Shown: one piece after another, positions 37,101-49,712 of the stretch
Numbering within the stretch: position 1 is the stretch's first letter
Layout: every line of letters begins with the position of its first letter
DNA from: Stichopus chloronotus
Taxonomy: Eukaryota > Echinodermata > Holothuroidea > Aspidochirotida > Stichopodidae
DNA length: 64,000 bases
Direction: 5' to 3'
NCBI GenBank assembly: GCA_021234535.1
Contig: CM037836.1
Coordinates: 29,569,769-29,633,768, forward strand
Program-made: the position numbers and the translations under genes
Notes under the pieces: generated by a model
The model's input: the letters and a program-made list of their open reading frames with translations, nothing else
Database searches by the model: none
What the model was told of the DNA's origin: nothing

Positions 37101-38794
37101 ATTTTACCACTTAATTACTGAGTTTCACACTGGTAAGTGATATCAATATTTGTAAAGAAGAAAATACATGATTCCAAAATGAACCCTCTGGGAATATGAA
37201 ATTCTCATATGTCCTTGAAGTAAAGGTTACATAAACAAAGTATTAACATAAGACATATCATAGGAGTCCATCTCTTGACATCACACATTTGCATACTTAG
37301 GCAATGCTTCATGATTGAGCTGTGACACACTAATTTGCCTATTAATTCATCAATCTTTGATCGAATTGGTAGCTCTTTTCAATATTTCCAATGCTTAATG
37401 CACCCAATACTCAAAAATGCAAGTTTCACGTCACTCGACCTTTTAACACATGCTAACTGTATACTCTCTGCATACTGGTAGTTGGCAAATGACAGGATGA
37501 TCGGCTGTGTTCCACCAAGCACGAAAAGGGTTTCTAGGAATCTGAAATTTATTGCACAACAGATAAAGTCTCTCCAAAAAGTTTCCACATAATTTAAAGT
37601 CCTGATCTTTTCCACTGTACCTGGTCTCTTAGAACATCTGCATCTGACCCTCTCTCCCATCTTCACCCACCCAGTCGTCCATACCTCTTCCTGCCTACCT
37701 CTTCTTTGTCACTATTTCTCTGCCTTACAATTTGTGTATCGATCGCCATCCTGTTACCTCTCAAATATCGTTCTTCATTTAAGTACTGAGTTTTGTCTTC
37801 AGAGAGACTAAAGTACAAGTGGCCTTCTTGAGAAAAACATTACATGGCATGACAAAGAGGAGTAAATCAATTATAATTATATTCTGTAAACTGGTTCCCT
37901 CACAACCGATTTAGAATTCTTAAAACAAGACTATTTGCATAAAGTTGCAGAGTACAAAAAAGATGCTGAGACCTCAAAACTGGAGAAACTGATGCCTGAA
38001 TAAAATGAAAGCGCAGATGAACCAATCTTCTCAACTTAATAAGACATCTGAAACTTGACCAAGCCTGTCCCTGCCTATTCTTATCTTCCCTTTAGAGCAC
38101 TTGATCAACCAGGTATGAAGCTCAATGTCATCAAATTTTACCACTGAAAGGGAAGGAGTCTGGGGAAATAATGGTGAGTCACTAAATTAACAGTCCGATG
38201 GAAGCACTGGCCCACATTTATATCATCAGAATTTACCTGGATTGAGACTTTGGTGCCATTGATCCATAGATACTTAAAGCAGAGCCACTTTAAAATTACA
38301 GTAGTCACATAGAGTGCAAAGAAACCCCAGCAAAAAACTGTGCAATATAAGCGAGGCAACAGCCATAGTGAGATGGTGACAAATGAAGGAATGGGGGATG
38401 CAAAGAAACGCGGTGGATCAGGTCGGTCTAAGCCTTATGAAAAACAATGAGGAAAGCGAAGAACACAAAGTTAAGAACTGTACTGCACTGTACAAATTAA
38501 ATGTTATTGATAGGTACATGACACGTCATATCACTTAGAGATAATTGTTTTGGGGTTGAAGATGTTTTCACTACTACGGTGCCCTAACCTCTTACTCATT
38601 ACAGTAATCTAAATGTACCTCAATATGCTTGACTGACAGTACTGCAAGCTTAAACCTATAACAAGATGCTATTTTTTTCCATCATGTACACACTACACAG
38701 CACAGTAAGAAATTTCAAAATTAAAGCAAAATTCAGAGCATACATGACATCATGCTAGAAGTTTTTTTCAAGAGCAAACTGTGTGAACAATGCA

Positions 38795-38850
38795 TTAGTG
38801 TCAGCAAGGGGTAAGTACATGTTTACCACATGAATATGAATTATCTTCTG
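38795..38850 (+). repeat. Dispersed repeat A, short fragment
   Basis: Only the donor block is kept: GCATTAGTGTCAGCAAGGGG followed by TAAGTACATGTTTACC. Confidence 0.5.
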
Positions 38851-41303
38851 AGATTACAAAATGTGCTCACACAACAATTTCCAAGAGAGGAACTTACAGG
38901 TTAGAGATTTCTCAAAATTCTGAAGAAACGTAAGAACAGGTAAACAAGGTTAATGTGAAAGTACTTCAAACTTGTAAAAAACTTGGCAAACTTGCACTAG
39001 TTTAGTCACATGTATATTAAACTACAGCAGCCAACACACACATTAGAGTAGAAGGTACTACTGTGCAGGTATGAACAGCTAACTTGACAAAAGTAGTGTT
39101 GAATTTCACAAGAGTTCATATTCTAATTGGCAAGTAGGCTAACTGTACACAACAAGTACAGTGTGTTACTGGATTGTTCTCTGGAGAACTTTGCGGTATA
39201 AACTCTGTTGAATGTAACTTGACTTGATGATGTAAACATTCGGTCAGAATTTAATGAATGTATACACAGACTGTAAAATGGTTGAACATTTCAGGAGAGG
39301 AGTGTGACCAACTGATCAATGTAAAACTCACAGTAGAGAAGGGTTGTTGAACAATGTACACATAGATGTGGTAAGAGGATAAAAGAGGCCTCAGAGAGGG
39401 AAGCAAGTACAGAAGAATGATAGATTGAAAACTTTGGGATGGGGATAAAATCTTAGTTGTCCCCCTATTCAAGAATATTGCAGTCCTGTATGGTGAATTT
39501 ACTAGACAAAAACATCCATGTCAGTTAAAAATTATTACTTTGTATCTAAAAACAACTACCAAACTGTATAGGAAATCCATCTTTGTAGAAATACTCACTG
39601 ATCAGAACTAGGCATACTAGTTAGGAACCAAATGTGTATTCTAAATTGGTACATCAGCTAGGAATATTGAACAGAATTTAGTTGCATCACACTGCAGGCT
39701 CTTAAGTGATCTCCCAATATGTAACAAAGTGTAGCATCAAAAAGTTATGGACTTACTCAGGGAAAAAAAGGGGGAAAAACTCTCAAGTCTCCCATTTTAA
39801 AATCCAACATAATGGATAAAACTAACAAAGTCTGTCAAAAGAATATATGACCTCTGAACTGTTCTTCTGATCTTTCAAATGACCCCAATTATTGTTTCCT
39901 TTGTGAAAAACAAAAGAGGTGCACCTGGCAAGGTGAGTATTTGAAGTAATACTGCACTGTGCAGGTGGTGGCTGAAAACAAAGGAGCTCTAATAATATAG
40001 CAGAGTGAAACAGACGAAAAACATATGCTTGGTCAGAGTCAGAATCAAGACAAACTGATAGAAACCAATCCTCTTCAGAGAGATTACATTTCATCACCAT
40101 GTTTGACATATTCACTGTGACAACAACACAGTCCATCAAGTTAAAAGTCATAAAGTAAAGTTAAATTTCATTTCACTCAACAAACAACATTACTTAAACT
40201 CATCTACTGTACAAGCTGCAATCCTGTGACAACACAGTCCGAGGATTATAAAGTCTGAACTTCCGTGATTCAACTAACACGTAGCCTCGACTACAGACGC
40301 TTCCGAGAGATGTTTTGTACCTAATCTCTATATGAGACAACATCTGAAGAAAACTTAATCAATTTGGAGCATTTTAACACCCATCTGTACAATGTCCTTT
40401 AGGTTACAGGTTTATTGATGAAATAAATTTATGAATCTATTATATATTCCAAGTACAGTACATCCCTCACACTCATGTGTACACACAGATCAGGTTTATT
40501 AGATTACACAAACTAAATTATAAAACAAGGGAAGAAGAAATATCCCTAGGTACTGTAGTGGTAAAATTTGTGCTCTTTTTGAAAAATAAAAAAAGTGAGC
40601 AAATCATGCGATGAATTTTTTAGATTGTTAGACAAAAAGAATTTTATCAAAATGCATTTGACTAATTTCCATAAGTCTTGGGATCAGACTACTGTGGAAA
40701 AGTGACTACTTATTGACAAGAATATAGCTGTAATGACCCCATAAAAAGTGCAACATAGTGAAACATACATACTTGAACCATGTATGAACTTATACAGTAT
40801 ACGTGATATCTTAAACTTTGTGAAACATTTCTGTATCATCTGCAATAAACTGTAAGGGTGCCTTGTATAGACAAAATACTTACTCAAGTGAGCAATAAAC
40901 AATTTTCAGATCTTAATGAAGTTTGCAAAATTGACAAATCTGCTATGTGCCTGTATTTTTCTGGCTAATGTCTCTCAATTATGAGCACATACCTTGTCAA
41001 ACTGCTGGTAACATGATCACAAATTTTGTAACCAGACACTTCTGTCAATCAGATATTAACAATCAGAAGTCAACAACTAAATGACAGGTAGTATTAAACT
41101 CAGAATGATCAAACTTTTCCAAATTAACAAGAAGCAGTATTTTGCGCCCGTCTATACATGTTTACCAATGGTAGTGACTACAGAATATCATTCTATATAC
41201 AACTTAAATTTATGCAGCCACTTCCTATTTGAAACAGTAAAATAACAGTCACGAAAGTGGAAGCTAGTTTTCCATTACAAAGTTGTGATAATCTCCTCCC
41301 ATA

Positions 41304-42050
41304 TTATGAATACTTAAAGTCAGGTTGTTGAGGAAAAGAGCCAGCTTCTGACGACCAAGATATACCCAACACCTCATGGCCAAAGGCCGAGTCTGAGGCC
41401 ACCTTGTCAGTTAAGAAGCAAGAGACGAAAGTCAATGGCGTTTTCCGGGCCGCTGCCTTAATGATGTCAGCGATCGAAACTCCAGAGCACAGGGCCATGG
41501 ATGTTGCCACTCCTCCGATGTCATGTGCTCTGGCTTTGCCACTCCTTGCAGAACAGGGAGACATCACATCTCTTGGCCAACGGGAAGTCGTATCCCTTGA
41601 TGCTTGGGTATGAGGAGACCTCGGATGGATGAAAGGCCCAGGAGATTTCCTAATGGACTGACTCCATCCTTTCAATGTACCACTTCAGGGCACAAACAGG
41701 ACACTTCTTATCATACGAAATCGAAGAAGCTAAAGGGAGTTCGCGCATGAAAATGTCACCTGGGATAAATTGTAAGGTCTAATCCTTCGGAAGGAACCCC
41801 ATGTCAGGGGATCAGCCTTACCCCTTGATTCTCGAATCTGCAGGGGATAGGTTTTAGTGTCAAGGCGTGAAGGCAACTGTGGTGCCTCGCTGAAGCTGCT
41901 GCGATTAGAAACAGGGTTTTGTGTGTCAGATGCTGTATGGAGGACGAATGCATTGGTTCGTAAGCCAAGTGGTCTAGCCAAGTCCCTCAGGACTGCATCA
42001 ATATGCCACTGGGGAGGCAACCTGGTGATTGAGGGCCGCATGCTGGCCAC
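41304..42050 (-). pseudogene. DIRS tyrosine recombinase, frameshifted and mutated
   Basis: Two minus-strand pieces. Piece 1 (42050-41730) covers the N-terminal SAM-like part (PPQWHIDAVLRDLARPLG) and shifts frame within it. Piece 2 (about 41730-41304) holds the catalytic part: CALKWYIER, then AHDIGGVATSMAL, AAARKTPLTFVSCFLTD, and a stop at 41304. In functional DIRS recombinases these read AHDIRGVATS and TF...YLTD. Here the HxxR arginine is Gly (codon 41516-41514) and the expected tyrosine nucleophile is Phe (codon 41417-41415, TTC). The enzyme is therefore inactive on two counts besides the frameshifts. The comparison residues are from family knowledge. Confidence 0.8.
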
Positions 42051-42090
42051 GTCTCTAAGAAGGTCAGATATGATATTATTTCCTCATACT

Positions 42091-42850
42091 TTAGAACCAT
42101 CTGGGAGTGAATTGCTGCAAAGCCGACATGTAGTTCTTAATCATGGAGATTTGCTTCCCTTCTGCGACACCAGTCCCTGTACTTGGACAACCGTGAATTA
42201 TACTTCCTGATGTGTAACTTCTCTGGAACTTAGATGCCACGTTGTCAACTGCTGAAAAAGAACGATCGCCTCTACAATCTGCCAATGCTAGGTGCGAGTG
42301 GTTCAGGAGCGTCACTACCACTTGGCATAAGTCCGAGATACTGGTCAGTGTGGGCGCCGTGGAGCCTGTGGTAAAGTCTAGGGTCACCCGAAGGAACTGG
42401 ACTGTCTGTGGCTGTGTCAAGTTGGACTTTCGTAAGTTGACTACCCAGCCTAGGTCTTGTAAGAGGTACATAGTCATTACCGCATTTCTTATCATGGCTT
42501 CATAAGCTTCCCCGCGAATGAGCCAGTCATCCAGGTACTCAAATAGCTTGATGCCTCTCCTTCTCAACTCAGTGACCACCGCTCCGCTGACCCTGGAAAG
42601 CACCATTGGAGATGTTGATAACCTGAACAGGAGGGCAGTGAACTTGAAGTAAACTCCCTGGTAATTTAACGTTAGGAAGCATTGGTGAGGGTGAGGGTCT
42701 GAGTTCACGGGGATATGTAAGAAGGCATCCTTCAGGTCAACACTCATCGCCCACAGGCCCTTTGCAAGGGCGGGGATAATTACGTGAAGGGTCTCCATTC
42801 AAAAATGTTTCGGGCGAACGAAGGCCTTGTTCAGTGGTCTTAGGTTCAGT
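42091..42850 (-). pseudogene. DIRS-type reverse transcriptase, broken
   Basis: The main frame (42798-42091, 235 codons) holds the RT palm blocks: SVDLKDAFLHIPV (residues 19-31, first catalytic Asp), RLSTSPMVLSRV (59-70), EYLDDWLI (87-94, the YLDD catalytic box), LGWVVNLRKS (116-125) and QFLRVTLDF (134-142). Upstream, in the other frames, NLRPLNKAFVRPKHF can be read before METLHV, showing that the protein began further right and has been frameshifted. After HLALAD (about residue 174) similarity ends, where the RT thumb and RNase H should follow. The catalytic Asp residues look intact, but the gene as a whole is dead. Confidence 0.85.
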
Positions 42851-43349
42851 GTTGCCAAGACCCATCTTTTTTCTTTGTGAGAAAGTCAACTGGAAGAGGG
42901 GTCTGAGACTTTTTGGACCAGTGCATGAATCTCGTCCTTGCGGGCTGCCCGCTGGACCGGATCTGAGGGTGTTAGTGGGCATTTTTCTCCTCCTCCGATG
43001 GAGGAACTGAGATAAAATCAATGCAGTAACCGTTGTAGACCAAGTCCAGCACCTGATCTGGCTTATCAAGACCCATTGGGAGGCAAAGGTTCTCAATCTT
43101 TCTCTCCCCCTCTCCGGATCAGCCGGGATGGGGTGGGCACCCCTACTGCTGGGAGAATGTCGACCTCAACTGGTTTCCATGGTCACAGTAGGCTCAGTCA
43201 GATCCAGTCTTGTCGCCTGAGCCACCATAGCTTATAGCGTTGACACAGACCCCCAACTATGGTTAATAATTGCATGCACAACAAAGATTTATTCAATAGC
43301 CTAACTTCATTGAAAGTAGAACTAAAACTATTGACTGTACACCAGACAG

Positions 43350-44065
43350 CCAAAAGGCTTAGTGATTCCTTGCCATATGGCTATACTATAACAAACACGA
43401 ATTACCCACATGACAACCATGAGATAAATGACAGTTTATTCCGCTTGAAACATCACGTTAACAAGGTTTTGACTAAAAGTGACCTTCTACCATCTCTTAA
43501 AACAATAGGTGCAAAAACTGGTAGATATCATCTGTATGGGCAATGCACATGCCAAGTATGAAATCCCTCAGTTACCCTTCTTGAGTTACAGGAAGTGTTT
43601 ACAAGTTTTTACCTTGTGATGATATCAAATGACCTTTGACCTCAACCAAAAACAAGAGGGCCAACTACTGAATATGAACAATGGACATGCAAAGTACGAG
43701 ATCTCTCACCATTTCTCTTTTTTAGATACAGTACTAGTTTAGGCAGTTTTGACTCTTTGAGGTTCACCAAAAAAAAAAAATAAGGATCATCCACTATGAA
43801 CTCAGTATGAACAATCCACATGTATGAGATTCCTTTTTATGATAGTGTTTAAAAGATCTTCACACTATGACCTCTGGTGACCTCAAATGACCTTTGACAT
43901 CCATAAAAATCAACAGGGATCATTCTCTTCCGATGGCTAAAACACACCCCAAGTATGAGATCAGTCAGGGTTACCCTGCTTGAGATAATAGATTAGAATG
44001 TTTTTACAGTTTGATCTCTGGAGACCTCAAATGACCTTTAAACTCCACCAAAAAAAAAAAAAGAA
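43350..44065 (+). repeat. DR1-bearing tandem repeat, about 4 units
   Basis: Begins with the same end as 16330 (GTGATTCCTTGCC, 43362-43374). The half-site pairs lie at 43630-43642 (perfect), 43888-43900 (TGACCTTTGACAT) and 44032 onward (TGACCTTTAAACT), with one eroded unit between the first two. The 3' terminal hairpin is missing. Confidence 0.65.
43630..43642 (-). promoter_or_regulatory. Perfect DR1 half-site pair in repeat
   Basis: TGACCTTTGACCT on the plus strand, in the repeat array at 43350-44065. It is a consensus nuclear-receptor DR1 by sequence only. Confidence 0.3.
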
Positions 44066-44439
44066 TTATCTACATTGTCTACAATTATCCACAACATCAG
44101 AATTATCTACAAAATGATTATCTATCATTCTGACAACACCAGGTCACAAACATTAAAGGTAAATGAAACAGTTTAAAGGATAGCATCTGTTACTCAGAGA
44201 CAGACATGAACATTCATGTCATCAATACCAATACAACTTTGGTAAGCATGTTCTTTATACATCACATTTTCACACGGTTACGTGAAAATGATCCTTCTGC
44301 AAAACCTTGAATGCTACCACAAACTTAATAATTTTTAATACTGTAAAATGCGGTTCGTAGAATAGCCACTGCAGTGACTCTTCTATGCAAGTACGTAGAA
44401 CGATTGGTAAATTCGTAAGGCCTGGCTTTATTTAGTTCA

Positions 44440-44640
44440 CACATATGAGAGATCCCTACCTGCATACAGGGGAACAATGCATACGTGCTCGTAGGTGCGT
44501 GCAGATGGTCGTCCTGTACGTATGTGTTTCGGTATGTACGTACCTGCGTGTGCACATCCGTCCATCAGTATGTATATGCATACATGTGTGCGTGTATGTG
44601 TGCAGGTCCAGATGTGTGTATGTATGTAAGCTGAGTGTTA
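44440..44640 (+). repeat. TG/TA-rich low-complexity tract
   Basis: Alternating purine-pyrimidine runs such as GTATGTACGTACCTGCGTGT and GTATGTATATGCATACATGT. The open frames on both strands here are low-complexity artefacts. Confidence 0.7.
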
Positions 44641-45469
44641 GTTCTGTCGTTGCCTTGTGATATTTACTAGTCAACTATCAGTGTCATTGTGATTAGCGTG
44701 TTATTGCTAATTAGTTGGCCACACCCACCCATAAGAGTGACACCCAATAGGATCACTTGCAATTCATTGACAACCCCCCTGTACCCAATAGGAATAAGGG
44801 ATGGGTTATTTTACTTGTTTATTTGGTGTATATATCAGATTATTCTTCTTATCTTGTGTGTCTTATTCTGCCCTGAATGTGATTGTATTGCACCGGCAAT
44901 CTGAAACTCATGTCGTGTGTTATTTCAAAAAGTTAAGTTCTGGCCTTCACACTGTATTTCCCATCACTTTCACTCCCTCGGCACGCTGCAATACATTTTC
45001 TTGTAGAGACATTGTTATAAATACCCTGGTGCTTACTTCTAAAGTGTTTCTATGGAAAAGATTTCCTATTGAATTGAACTCATTCCTAAACATTTCTTTT
45101 TTCTTTAATAGGCAGCTTCAATTTCATACTGTTTAACAAAAAGAAAGATAGCTGTGTAGTTCACCAAGATATTGGCAGGCACTGTACTTGACAGAGAGAT
45201 ATTGCTTTACTCGACATAATTTTCAGGCCATAATTTATTATGAACTATCATTCTACACATGACTTGGAAATGAGAGAGCAAATGAGATGGAAGATTTGGT
45301 ACTGCAAACGAGTAAATGGATATACCACTAATAACATACAGGAAATGACAGGTTTCTGGGAAATACGAAGGATGTTATGTATTGCTATGGTAACAGAAGC
45401 CTCACAGTGAGCCATGTAATTTTGGTAGAAATCCCCTCCTCCTTCTATGTGCTTGTTGATAGGATTGGG

Positions 45470-46990
45470 AAACCAGAAAGTCAAAGGACTTTGAGATTCC
45501 TTAGCAATATCTCATTTTTTTTTTTTTTCCACCCACACAGTCACTTCCAAACAAAGGCAACCAGAGAACAGAAGGCACCATATCAAAATGAAAACTCAAA
45601 TGCAAGAACGACAACCACATTCTGTAACACTTACCGGTTTGATATTACCAAGTGCTGATATGAATGAGTAATGCCAATCACTCAGCATTAACTGATGACA
45701 ATGGTGGTCAAGAAGGATGGCTCTTTACCAAGGTATTTCACAAGTTGATAGAAAGTTCCTGACACCAAATTGTGGTTATGATAGTGGAGTCATCAAAGGC
45801 AACCTGGAATACATCTTGCCTCCCATGGGGGTGTTTACTGTGACTAAAGCAATCAAGTACTTTGTAAATGTTGACAGGGAGTTGCTGGCAACTTTGAAAT
45901 TCTCTGATGGCTTAGAAAAGGTGATAAGAGCTGTGTGAAGTGGTTGTTTTGAGAGGGTCTAAAAGGGGACTTTAAATGTTCCATAAATTGGAAGAAAATT
46001 AGGCCGAAGCCTTTCTAGCAACAATCTCTGCTATTAAATATAGATCTACATTTTAGAAAGTTTTCAATAGGAAAGAAATATGTGTTATTTTCTTAATACA
46101 TATGACATTTACCTCTTCGTTTGTTCACATTCAGGACATGTAAAACTCTCTTTGTATCACATGTTGGGCTTTTGAACCCAGGATAGATCTTTGAAATGAT
46201 AGCACTTATTATATTCATTTCATGTCACATTACAGTGATGACAAGTCTCCCATGGGACAATTCACATGACAGGCATCATCTGCTTGCAAAGTGTTGACAA
46301 TGTTGACACTTTGAAATTCTAGCTGAATTCAGTTGTCACACTATGTCCCCTATTGACCCCACATTATCTTTGACCTCCATATAGGAACAATTGACATCAT
46401 CTTCTCATTAGGTGATACCAATGAGTATGAACTTCCAGCAACACTCAGTTGCTGAGATATCTCCCTTCATATGTTTTCTTACTATTAGCTCTGGTGTCTT
46501 CAAACGACCTTTGACCTACACGAAAAACAATAGAGATCATCTACTCACAATGGACGACTAAGTTTGAAGTTCAAGCACCTTTCCCTCCTTGAGATACCGT
46601 GTTTACATGATTTTCAAACAATGTCCTTTATTGACCCCACATGACATTTGACCTCCATAAAAAATGGCAGACATCATCTTTTTGTCAGTTATAATTAATG
46701 ATGTGAGTTTGAAGTTCTAGCAAAATTCGGTTGCTGAGATATGTCCCTTGATAGGTTTTCGTACTTTAAGCTCTGGTGACCTCAAATGACCTTTGACCTA
46801 CATGAAAAACAATAGAAATCGTCTACTCATGAAGGACTACCAATATACCAACTTTGAAGTTTGAGCACCGTTTCCGTCATGAGATATCACGTTTACAAGC
46901 CAAGGCTTCACATACACATTCACACACACACACGCCATCACCATTGCATAGATTCCTGACCTGCCTTAGGCAAGGAATCGAAAAAGGGAA
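45470..46990 (+). repeat. DR1-bearing higher-order repeat with terminal hairpin
   Basis: The left end is AAGTCAAAGGACTTTGAGAT (45476 on). Four units fill about 46310-46900, with half-site pairs starting at 46364, 46505, 46642 and 46787 (spacing 141, 137 and 145 bp). Units 1 and 3 resemble each other (GACCCCACAT..., AGTTGCTGAGATAT) more than units 2 and 4 (ACAATAGA..., CTTGAGATA), so the true period is a dimer of about 280 bp. The right end is a hairpin at 46951-46979, GATTCCT...AGGAATC. The part 45530-46310 is not repetitive. Confidence 0.6.
46787..46799 (-). promoter_or_regulatory. Perfect DR1 half-site pair in repeat
   Basis: TGACCTTTGACCT on the plus strand in unit 4 of the higher-order repeat. 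Function is not shown. Confidence 0.3.
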
Positions 46991-47019
46991 AAACTTGAGT
47001 CATGGAAAGGAACTTTTCA

Positions 47020-47230
47020 TGTCATGAATACATTTTGGTCCTTCCATGTCTTTGCAAGAGGCAAAAAACTGTGAGCACAATGAAAACATGTCGTCCAGAG
47101 CGACTTGAGCAAAAGGCAAACAAAGGAGAGTCTAACTGTAGAGGGCATGGTGTTAACAGTACTTTGGGCAAAGTTAAAAGCATGCATTAGTGAGCAAGAG
47201 GTAAGTATATGTCTACTATGTGAATCAAAA
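47020..47230 (+). repeat. Dispersed repeat A, copy
   Basis: Carries CTTTGCAAGAGGCAAAAAAC, a diverged centre (GAGGGCATGGTG...) and GCAAGAGGTAAGTATATGTC. It is colinear with 3960-4210. Confidence 0.6.
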
Positions 47231-48774
47231 TAATTCTCATCTTGTTCATCTGGGAGGGTCTTTAAAAGAGCAAAGTAACAGGGGTTTCATCTGTCCAGTC
47301 ACTGTGACATATCATACCACCACCATATACTGTAGAGGAATGAAGTTTCAAATAATTGGAGAAAAACTATCTATGACATGTATTCTATCTACTGTAGAAG
47401 AGAAAATATCAACAAAATGAGTTTATATTTTAACTGTAACATGGCACACATACTGTGCAATTTTTCAAATGAAAGTAATGTGCTTTTGGAGTGCAAGCCA
47501 GAAGTGCTCAAAACAAATTTTGCACACCAAAAAATAACTTTACAATGTCAGGTGCATGAACACCATTTTATTGATTTTTTATTGAGTCTGACGGAATCTA
47601 TTTTAATAGGTGTAACATTGTTCAAAGAACAATGCCACTCCTGGTCGCTAGTTTGTACAAGAAAAATCCCAAAACTCACCTACTTTGGTTGTCTACAAGT
47701 AACTCACTCTACTTGTTTCAACCCCAAAAACTGCACTCCCATCTACCATGCTAGGAAAACAGGTAATGGTCTTCAACATTGAATCTGGCACTCTCTAGTC
47801 TAATGCCATACTGCCACTCCCTTCTCATTTCTGCCATTCTTCACATGCCAGGTGTGTGGCGGTTTTGGATATTTGCAGGGAGATCAGAATCATTTTTTAA
47901 CCATTTACATACATTTGTATTTATGTAAATGTTGCCAGTAGGTTCTTGCCAGGGGCAAATTTTGGATATTATGTAGGGGCAAGGAACGACAAATGGAGAG
48001 ACACAAAGAGACGGAATGTGAAGGGGTAAGGATAGAGCGTTAACCACAAGGGCAAGACTAAATTTGTCCCCTTACCAAACGAATGGAGACCTAATTCCCA
48101 ATTAACTCTTCCTTTAATGTGTCATGTGATGTGGTATGGTGTCCAAAGTTTCAACCTGAAGGAATTCACACTAACGACAAAGGTCAACATAATACATGTG
48201 ATTTTTTACCATCCTCTCAGTTTGCCCACAGCTTTCTTAGTTGTGAAATAACACTTTGAATGTTGGGGGTTCAGTCAAGCCTGAAAATTTGTCAGCTACA
48301 GCAGGTGGATATGTGTGAAGGAGGAGTCCAGAGGACTGATAATTGCTGTTTTCCCTTGTAAAAATTTTTGTTTCAAGGGGTTTACAATGCAAAGTATCTT
48401 CTGTTGAGCATCTGCGAAAACCTGATGAATATCTGCGTTCAGTAAAATCACTTTCCTTTGTGAAACTAAGGCTTCATTACCAAACACGAGATCGAAACAT
48501 TGCTGCAATCCACAGTGTGCATTATATCAATAACAATGAACTTGTCACAAAAGTTGCTATGAATATTTACTAAAACAGTTCATTCTTTGAATTTGGAAAC
48601 ATATTCCCTGAAAGGAAGATTTGCATACAAATTAAAAGACACGAGAAGTGCTGGTGGAAAATTCCTCAGTTCAGGGCTAGCAGACTCAGATCTTGCCATA
48701 ATGTACAGTGAAAACAAACAAATAACTGTGTGCCCTTGGAAAACACTTAGCCAGTCTGTAGCATCAGCCAAATG

Positions 48775-48850
48775 AGGCAGGTCTAGAGTATAGAGGGCGC
48801 AGTGCTAGAACTTTACCCTGGGAGGCATTGCACAAGGCTAAACAATGCAT
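48775..48850 (+). repeat. Dispersed repeat A, central fragment
   Basis: Contains GAGGGCGCAGTGCTAGAACT and a following AGGCTAAACAATGCAT block, as in the centre of the family. No flanking donor block is present. Confidence 0.4.
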
Positions 48851-49508
48851 CTGTACAGTACATGACTATATGATGAAATTTCTACAAATTTTTTTTTCAT
48901 GAAAGCTGCATCTATAGTTACCTTTAGGGTAAGAAGATTGATAAGAACTGGAAGATTCTTTTTGGAAGAGAAGTACTGTAGATTATGCCAATTTATTGCA
49001 AAATACAAAATCATGACAATGAAAATGAACTTTAATATTATATTTATGATAACCTGTTTTTTCCAAATGCTCTATCAGACACATATATGAGCAATGAATG
49101 ACAGAACATTGGAAGAAAAAAACTTCAGTGAAGTTAGAGAAAGGTGTGGAGCAAGAGGTTTCAGTACTTTAATTTGATACACATGAAAGAGGAAGAATGC
49201 TATCAGAATATGCAGATAGAATGTGATTGTAGTCATTTAAACAGGCAAATTGCTGCATGATTACATTCTGAATTAAATTCAGGGAGAACTTTGTACAGTT
49301 TGGAGACAGCTTCGGCAAACAATGGCTAGTTTGGTAAATGAAGCCAATATCTCTGAAAATTTAGATATTATGCTTGTGGTACATTCCACGATATCCCAAA
49401 TTTTGGTTTGGTGATCAATACTCTTTGATTACCATTAGAAGGTACCAAGGATGAGTTTGGAATTGATAAGAAAAATGCACAAACTTAGGTTGGCACTTCC
49501 AACTTAGG

Positions 49509-49712
49509 GATTCCCCAAAACTTACTGGTTTGGAAATTCGCTAGCGACGTACTCACCTCATTTAACCTATGCATTACCGTATTGACCATGGTCTAGCATC
49601 TGGCAATTTGTGTGTGTGTGTATCTGGTCACCGCCCTTTCGTAATTGCCAGCCTTTTGGTCTGCCAGTGAAGTTTTTGCACTGCATTTGCAGGGAGAACG
49701 CGCTGTGAATTG
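49509..49712. mobile_element. Foldback element B, copy 3 (right arm truncated)
   Basis: The left arm is complete from TTCCCCAAAACTTACTGG through CTATGCATTACCGTATTGAC to GTCACCGCCC. The right arm is reduced to GGGAGAACGCGCTGTGAATT. The left-flanking head keeps the CCAAA/TTTGG hairpin. Confidence 0.75.

Larger units (their letters stand above)
41300..43230 (-). mobile_element. DIRS-like retroelement remnant
   Basis: A region richer in G+C than its surroundings. It contains, in minus-strand order, a reverse transcriptase (42850-42270) and a tyrosine recombinase (about 42050-41304). RT before recombinase with no integrase is the DIRS order. The frame is broken several times and the RNase H/methyltransferase section between RT and recombinase is almost entirely gone. 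DIRS termini (split inverted repeats) could not be identified, so the limits are approximate. Confidence 0.8.
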
